Assembly (NCBI GenBank): GCA_023213395.1
Contig: CM041465.1
Span: 82,219,741 to 82,283,740, forward strand
Length of the DNA: 64,000 nucleotides
Source: Cycas panzhihuaensis
Lineage: Eukaryota; Cycadophyta
Direction of reading: 5' to 3'
The notes under the pieces were generated by a model, which was not told where the DNA came from, made no database searches, and was given only the letters and a program-made list of their open reading frames with translations. The translations under genes and the position numbers were made by a program. This document shows, in pieces, positions 58,863 to 64,000 of the stretch; position 1 is the first letter of the stretch, and every line of letters starts with the position of its first letter.

Positions 58863-60540
58863 CAGATTTACAGGAGTATGTGGACACTCCTTTGCCAACA
58901 GTTACAAGATCTATACAAGTCAGTCATCCACCTAACAGGTACAGCCCATCTAGTTCTATTGATTTAGTTTCTAATGATGGTGAGCCTACATGTTTTTAGG
59001 AAGCAATAGATGATATCCATGGTAAGAAGCGGAAAAGGGCTATGCAAGAAGAGATAGATGCTTTGAAGAAAAATAATTCATGGAACTTGGTAGAACTTCC
59101 ACATGGTAGGAAGATTGTTGGTTACAGGTGGGTTTTCAAAAAGAAAACAGATGTTTATGGAAATACTGATAAATATAGAGCAAGACTAGTTGCTAAAGGT
59201 TTTGCACAGAAAGTAAGTATTGACTTTCATGAGATCTTTTCACCAGTTGTCAAACTTGTTTCAATTCGAGTACTGTTAGCATTGGTTACTTCTCTTGATT
59301 TGGAGTTGGAGCAGTTACATGTAAAAATAACTTTTCTACATGGAGATTTAGATGAGGAGATCTATATAGATCAACCAAAAGGGTTTGTACAAGATGGTAG
59401 GAAAAGACTTATTTGCAGGCTCAAGAAATCATTGTATGTCCTAAAGTAATCACCCAAGCAGTGGTACAAGAAGTTTGATGCCTTCATGGAGAGCCAAAAT
59501 TTTAAAAGAAATGAATATGATCATTGTGTTTACTTTAAATTTATGGACAATGGCTTATTCATTATCTTGGTATTATATGTTAATGACATGCTGGTTGCAA
59601 GCAAGAGCATGGAAGAAATCAATAAGCTAAAGGCTCAATTAGCTAGGACTTTTGATATGAAGGATCTAGGAGCTTCAAAACAAATCTTAGGCATGGAGAT
59701 ACGCAGAGACAAGAAAAATGGTAAGCTATGGTTATCACAGTATAAATATGTGGAGAAGGTGCTAACCAAGTTTGGTATGGAAAATGTGAAACCAGTGAGT
59801 ATCCCATTGGCTTCCCACTTCAAGCTTTCTTCGAATATGAGTCCTAGTAGTGAAGAAGAAAAGGCTTATATGTCTCGTGTGCCTTATGCCAGTGCAGTAG
59901 GAAGTTTGATGTATACCATGGTATATACAAGACCTGATATTTTACATGTAGTCGGTGTAGTTAGCAGGTTTATGGCAAATCCAGGGAGAGAACATTGGGC
60001 TATAATGAAATGGATGCTTCGATATTTGAGAGGCAAAAATGACTACTTCATCACCTTTGGAGGTATAGGTAATCAAGTTTTTAGATATGTCAATTCAGAC
60101 TTTGTAGGAGATTTAGACAAAAGAAGGTCTACTTCAGGTTATGTTTTCACTCTTACAAATGGTCCAGTTAGTTAGATGTCTAAATTGCAGAGCAGAATTG
60201 CACTGTCAACCATAGAAGTTGAACATGTTGCTGCAGCACATTCTTGTAAAGAAGCAATATGGTTATAGGGTCTATTGGTTGAGCTTGGAAGAAGATAGGA
60301 AAATGTAAAGGTATTTTGTGACAGTCAAAGTGCCATTTACTTAGCCAAGAATCTAGCTTATCACAGTAGAACAAACCATATTGCTCTTAAGTACCATTTT
60401 ATTAGACAGGTTGTAGAAGCAGGTGGAGTGGCACTTGATAAGATTCACACTAATCAAAATTATGCTGATATATTCACAAAACCAATACCAGTAGAGAAGT
60501 TCAAATGGTATTTGACTTCTCTTAGCTTGCAGAAAAAATG
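58863..60540 (+). pseudogene. Copia A reverse transcriptase and RNase H
   Basis: RT blocks: EEIDALKKNNSWNLVELPHG, YRWVFKKKTDVYG, KYRARLVAKGFAQK, IFSPVVKLVSIRVLLAL, ITFLHGDLDEEIYIDQPKGF, then the active site LYVNDMLVASK near 59570-59602, where the first Asp of YVDD is Asn. A frameshift before 59042 and a stop at 59447 break it. RNase H follows from about 60080 (NSDFVGDLDKRRSTSGYVFT) to the end, with LSTIEVEHVAAAHSCKEAIW. In copia order it ends 50 bases before the 3' LTR. Confidence 0.85.
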
Positions 60541-60579
60541 ATGAAGGGTCTAGGAAAGGTACCGGGTAAATTCTTGTCA

Positions 60580-60589
60580 AGGTGGAGAT
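60580..60589 (+). other. Copia A polypurine tract
   Basis: AGGTGGAGAT directly before TGTTGGATATT, the standard plant copia arrangement. It shows that the LTR at 60590 is the 3' LTR of unit A. Confidence 0.85.
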
Positions 60590-61234
60590 TGTTGGATATT
60601 GTGACAACAATTGTTTTAAGGCTAAAATTTTGGCATGTTTTCGACACGGTTTCCTCCCTAATCTTTCTCAAGGGTTCCAAGGGGGGCGAGAGCCCCCCTT
60701 GGCCGAGGGGTGCAGGGGGTGTGGAAGCCCCCCTCTAAGAGGAGGTTTGGGGGTGATAGCCCCCGACCTAAAAAATTAGCCTTGTAAACCTTATTAAAAT
60801 GTAAAGAGAATTAGGGTCAGTCGATACAAATACCCTAGATTCTACGGTTGAGATTCATGCCTTAGATGTCCCTCTCATGTAGCCCATTTTAGGGCTTTTC
60901 TTATTAGATGTTGAATGTAATGTAATGTACTGTGATGAGGGCAATGGCTGGTTATTATTCCTAAGAGCACTCTGCTACTAAGGTGTATTGTTTCTCCATT
61001 CTAAAACAATAAAGATCGATACCTTTCCTGTGTGGATGTTTTCCTAGCACACTGCTAGGGTTTTACCATATTATATCAGGTGCATATATGATGTTTAGCT
61101 TGTATATTGATCGTATTGTATTATCACTATTTTTAGAACTTACATGTTAAATATTAGTTTCAATTCTTATTACTAGTTGCAATATAGTTCAAATCTTGTG
61201 GCAGTTTAAGGTTTGGGACCTTGTATTCTCAATA
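60590..61234 (+). repeat. Shared LTR: 3' of copia A and 5' of copia B (645 bp)
   Basis: It begins TGTTGGATATTGTGAC after a polypurine tract and ends TATTCTCAATA before a primer-binding site, so one LTR serves both units. It is about 67 bases longer than the LTR at 55967 because of an extra GC-rich segment (60671-60770). Confidence 0.9.
60677..60702 (+). repeat. GC-rich hairpin in shared LTR
   Basis: CCAAGGGGGGC, loop GAGA, GCCCCCCTTGG: an 11-bp perfect stem. It is followed by more alternating G-run and C-run blocks to 60770. Confidence 0.9.
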
Positions 61235-61306
61235 AGTGGTATCAGAGCCACTTTTTGTTTTACAGTGAGTCTGTGAAGGTTTTGGTGTCGACTTTTCTAC
61301 ACCAAA

Positions 61307-62063
61307 ATAGCAAAACTAGCAGGTGCAATGTTCGAGGTGGAGAAATTCAATAGCAAGAACAACTTCGAGTTATGGAAGCTAAAAGCGCATGATATTCTTG
61401 TACAGCAGGATTTGTATAAAGTCCTTGTAGGTAAATAGAAGAAACCCGCAGTGATAGACGATGATGATTGGGATGACTTAGCGGAAAAAGGCACTTAGCA
61501 TAATATGATTGTGCTTGGCAGATGAAGTCTTGTTTAACGCCACAGGGGAAGAGACAGCAGCAAGATTATGGACCCGGTTAGAAGGCCTATATATGACCAA
61601 ATTAGTAACGAATTGAATCTACCTAAAGAGGTAACTGTATTCGTTAGGGATGAAGGAAGGTACAAAAATTGCTGACCATTTAAATATTTTCAATACTCTT
61701 ATTTGTCAGTTGACTAGTATCCATATTAAAATTGAGGATGAGGATAAGGTTGTTACCTTGTTATGCTCATTGCTTGAATCCTGGGATAATATTGTCACCT
61801 CAATTAGTTTTAGCACTACATATATATTGGATTATGATTCTGTTGTGAGTCCTTTACTAATGGAAGAAGTATGGAGGAAATCTAGTTTTGAAACCTCCAC
61901 ACTAGAAGCCATGATAGTAAGGGGTAGAACGTTTGAGAGAGGACAAAACTCCAGGGATACATCGAGGTCCAAGTCAAAGAGCAAAAAGAGAAAGCTCAGG
62001 TGTTGGTATTATAATAAGACCGGTCACCTCAAGAAGGATTGTTACAAAAGGAAGGAGTTCTAG
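61307..62063 (+). pseudogene. Copia B gag
   Basis: The ATG of unit A is ATA here (61307-61309), so the start codon is lost. An early stop (GK then TAG near 61437) and a frameshift follow. The open part 61650-62063 runs MKEGTKIADHLNIFNTLICQ to CWYYNKTGHLKKDCYKRKEF, where the second Cys of the zinc knuckle is Tyr. The A-run after the knuckle is intact, so protease stays in frame with gag, unlike unit A. Confidence 0.85.
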
Positions 62064-63484
62064 AAAAAGGAAGATCATGCCAAGGAGGCAAATCAGGTGG
62101 ACTCAAATCAAGGTATGGATGATGATGTCTTGGTTGCTTATAATGTTTCTTATTATCACCATGGCTGGTTATTAGATTCAGGTGCTTTGCACCACATGTG
62201 TCCACACAAGAGTTGGTTCTCATCATACTAACCTCTTGATGGTGGTGATGTGCTTATGAGAAATGAAGTTTCTTATAACAGAGTGGGCATTGGTAGCATC
62301 AAAATTAAGATGTTCAATGGGGTAGTCAGAACATTAACTAAGGTTAGACATGTACCTGATTTAAAAAGGAATCTAATTTCCTTGGGTGAATTAGGTTCGA
62401 GTGGTTTTAAGCATACAGGTTATGAAGGAGTCCTAAAGGTGTCAAAGGACGCCTTGGTTATTATGAAAGCCTTAAAGAAATGAAATCTTGACATTTTAGT
62501 GGGAAGTACAGATGTTAGCCAAGCAGCTACAGCATCAAAGACTACAGAAGATCTAGCTCAGTTATGGCATCAGAGACTTGGGCACATGAGTGAGAAATGA
62601 CTTAAGGTGCTGATAAACCGTAAGTTATTTCTTAACTTGTAGCTTTCAGATTTGGCTTTTTGTAAACATTGTATTTTTAAAAAGGAGTGTAGAGTCAGGT
62701 TTAAAGTAGGGAGTCACACTAGTAAAGGCGTTCTAGATTATATACATTCAGATGTATGGGGACCAACCCCTAAAATATCTTGTGGAGGATTATTGTATTA
62801 TGTCACATTTATAGATGATTTCTCCAAGAAGGTATGGGTCTATTTTTTGGAAGGAAATCTGAAGTTTTTAGTGTGTTTAAGCAGTTCAAGGCTCTAGTTG
62901 AGAATAGTACTGGTAAGACAATCAAATGTTTAAGAACTAACAATGGAGGTGAGTTCAAGTCCTTGGAGTTTGAGAACTATTGGAGAGAAGTTGGGATCAA
63001 AAGACACAATACCACTAGCTATACTCCGCTGTAAAATGGCATTGCTGAGCACATGTATAGGACATTCTTGGAAAGAGCAAGAAGCATGCTAAGTAATGTA
63101 AGAGTGGAGCAAGGCTTGTGGGCAGAAGCTATTCAAACTGCTTGCTATCCGGTAAATAGGTCACCATCACTTGCAATAGATTACAAGATTCCTGAAGAGG
63201 TATGGACTGAACATCCATGTGATTATTCAAATTTAAAATTTTTTGGTTATGATGCTTATGCCTGGACTGACAAAAGTAAATGTTCAAAGTTAGACCCAAA
63301 ATCCAAGAGGTATATCTTTGTTGTTTATGGTGATAAGGATGGTGTGAAAGGATACAGGTTGTGGGATCATAATACCCATAAAATCACCATTAACAGAGAT
63401 GTTGTATTTGATGAATATCCCTTTGTAAAATCAAACAGTGGAGAAGTTGAAATGAAACAGGTGCAGCAAGCTGAACATCAATAA
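62064..63484 (+). pseudogene. Copia B protease and integrase
   Basis: Protease GWLLDSGALHHMCPH keeps the D-S-G-A active site. The integrase keeps DYIHSDVWGPTP and FIDDFSKKVWVYF. A frameshift near 62850 follows, then CLRTNNGGEFKSLEF, where the second catalytic Asp is Asn. The Glu block is QNGIAEHMYRTFLERARSM, preceded by a stop in place of Gln. The C-terminal block WDHNTHKITINRDVVFDEYP ends the recognised part. Confidence 0.85.
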
Positions 63485-64000
63485 GTTAAGTTTGAAATGC
63501 AGCCATTTGTAGAATCAGAAGAATAGGAAGATCTTTCTGAAGATGAATCTACAACAAATTTATAGGAGTATGTAGATACTCCTCTACCAATAGTTAGAAG
63601 ATCTACATGAGTCAGTCATCCACCTGATAGGTATAGCCTGTCTACTTCTATTGCTTTGGTTTCTAATGATGGTGAGCCTACATATTTTCAGGAATCAGTA
63701 GATGATATCCATGGTGAGAAGTGGAAAAGGCCTATGCAGGAAGAGATAGATGCTTTGAAGAAAAATAATTCATGGAACTTGTTAGAACTTCCACATGGCA
63801 GGAAGACTATTAGTTGCAGGTGGGTTTTTAAAAAGAAAACAGATGTTGATGAAAAGGTTGATAAATATAGGGTAAGACTGGTGGCTAAAGGTTTTGCACA
63901 AAAAGCAGGTATTGACTTTCATAAGATCTTTTCACCAGTTGTCAAACTTGTTTCAATTCGAGTGTTGTTAGCATTGGTAGCTTCTCTCGATTTGGAGTTG
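63485..64000 (+). pseudogene. Copia B reverse transcriptase, N-terminal part
   Basis: After the variable linker, EEIDALKKNNSWNLLELPHG, WVFKKKTDVDEKVDKYRVRL, LVAKGFAQKAGIDFHKIFSP and VSIRVLLALVASLDLEL run to the window edge. The active site lies outside. Stops occur in the linker, none in this part of RT. Confidence 0.8.

Larger units (their letters stand above)
55967..61234 (+). mobile_element. Copia A: Ty1/copia retrotransposon inserted in T3
   Basis: 5' LTR 55967-56544, primer site, gag, protease, integrase, RT, RNase H, polypurine tract and 3' LTR 60590-61234. The gag start (MAKLAGVKFKVEKFNGKNNF) and pol blocks resemble Tnt1/Tork-type copia elements, though the lineage is a judgement from memory. 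The five bases to its left are GTTAG (55962-55966), but no matching copy can be tested because its 3' LTR is followed by a second interior. Coding is interrupted by a handful of stops and two frameshifts. Confidence 0.9.
61237..64000 (+). mobile_element. Copia B: second tandem Ty1/copia unit, incomplete
   Basis: The interior of a close relative of unit A follows the shared LTR, in the same orientation: primer site TGGTATCAGAGCC (61237-61249), gag, protease, integrase and the start of RT at the window edge. It matches A nearly base for base with scattered substitutions. Confidence 0.9.

Overview
The window holds nested, mutated LTR retrotransposons of a plant nuclear genome and no recognisable host gene, rRNA, tRNA or CRISPR array. 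The Tat-type Ty3/gypsy elements with 2.3-2.8 kb LTRs, the Ty1/copia elements primed by initiator tRNA-Met, the AT-rich remnants and the nested insertions all point to a large repeat-rich seed-plant genome. A gymnosperm is possible, but I cannot name the species. All boundaries below were read by eye.

Layout. (1) 1-2838: noncoding interior and 5' LTR of a minus-strand copia-type element. (2) 3248-24795: Tat-like gypsy element T1 on the minus strand, flanked by a perfect ATCAA target duplication. A complete copia element C1 (12241-17359, minus strand, GAGGA duplication) splits it between RNase H and integrase. (3) 24801-30816: old AT-rich debris with two copia-type LTRs (about 24803-25178 and 27138-27742), one containing a 150-bp tandem duplication that doubles its TATA box. 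(4) 30817 onward: gypsy element T3 on the plus strand, with 5' LTR 30817-33629 and gag-pol from 33887. It is split at 38648/55293 by the complete minus-strand gypsy element T2 (38649-55292), and again at 55966 by plus-strand copia elements. (5) 55967-64000: two copia units in tandem sharing one LTR (LTR 55967-56544, interior A, LTR 60590-61234, interior B running off the window).

Gene content. T1, T2 and T3 share a proline-rich gag, a WC..H..H-type zinc motif, an aspartic protease, RT, RNase H and a primer-binding site beginning TGGC(G/A)ACCATA. T1 and T2 also carry a second RNase H of the aRNH type downstream of integrase. On the opposite strand both carry a gene whose product resembles the plant mobile domain (PMD). 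Both antisense genes are preceded by a CTATATAAGG box and appear to have a short intron before a second, coiled-coil-like exon. The relative order of the antisense gene and aRNH is swapped between T1 and T2. This antisense cassette is the most interesting object in the window.

Decay. Almost every reading frame carries in-frame stops, often where tryptophan or glutamine is expected, and four of the five visible RT active sites have Asp changed to Asn. The pattern fits long-silenced copies losing methylated cytosines, so none of the elements looks able to move by itself.
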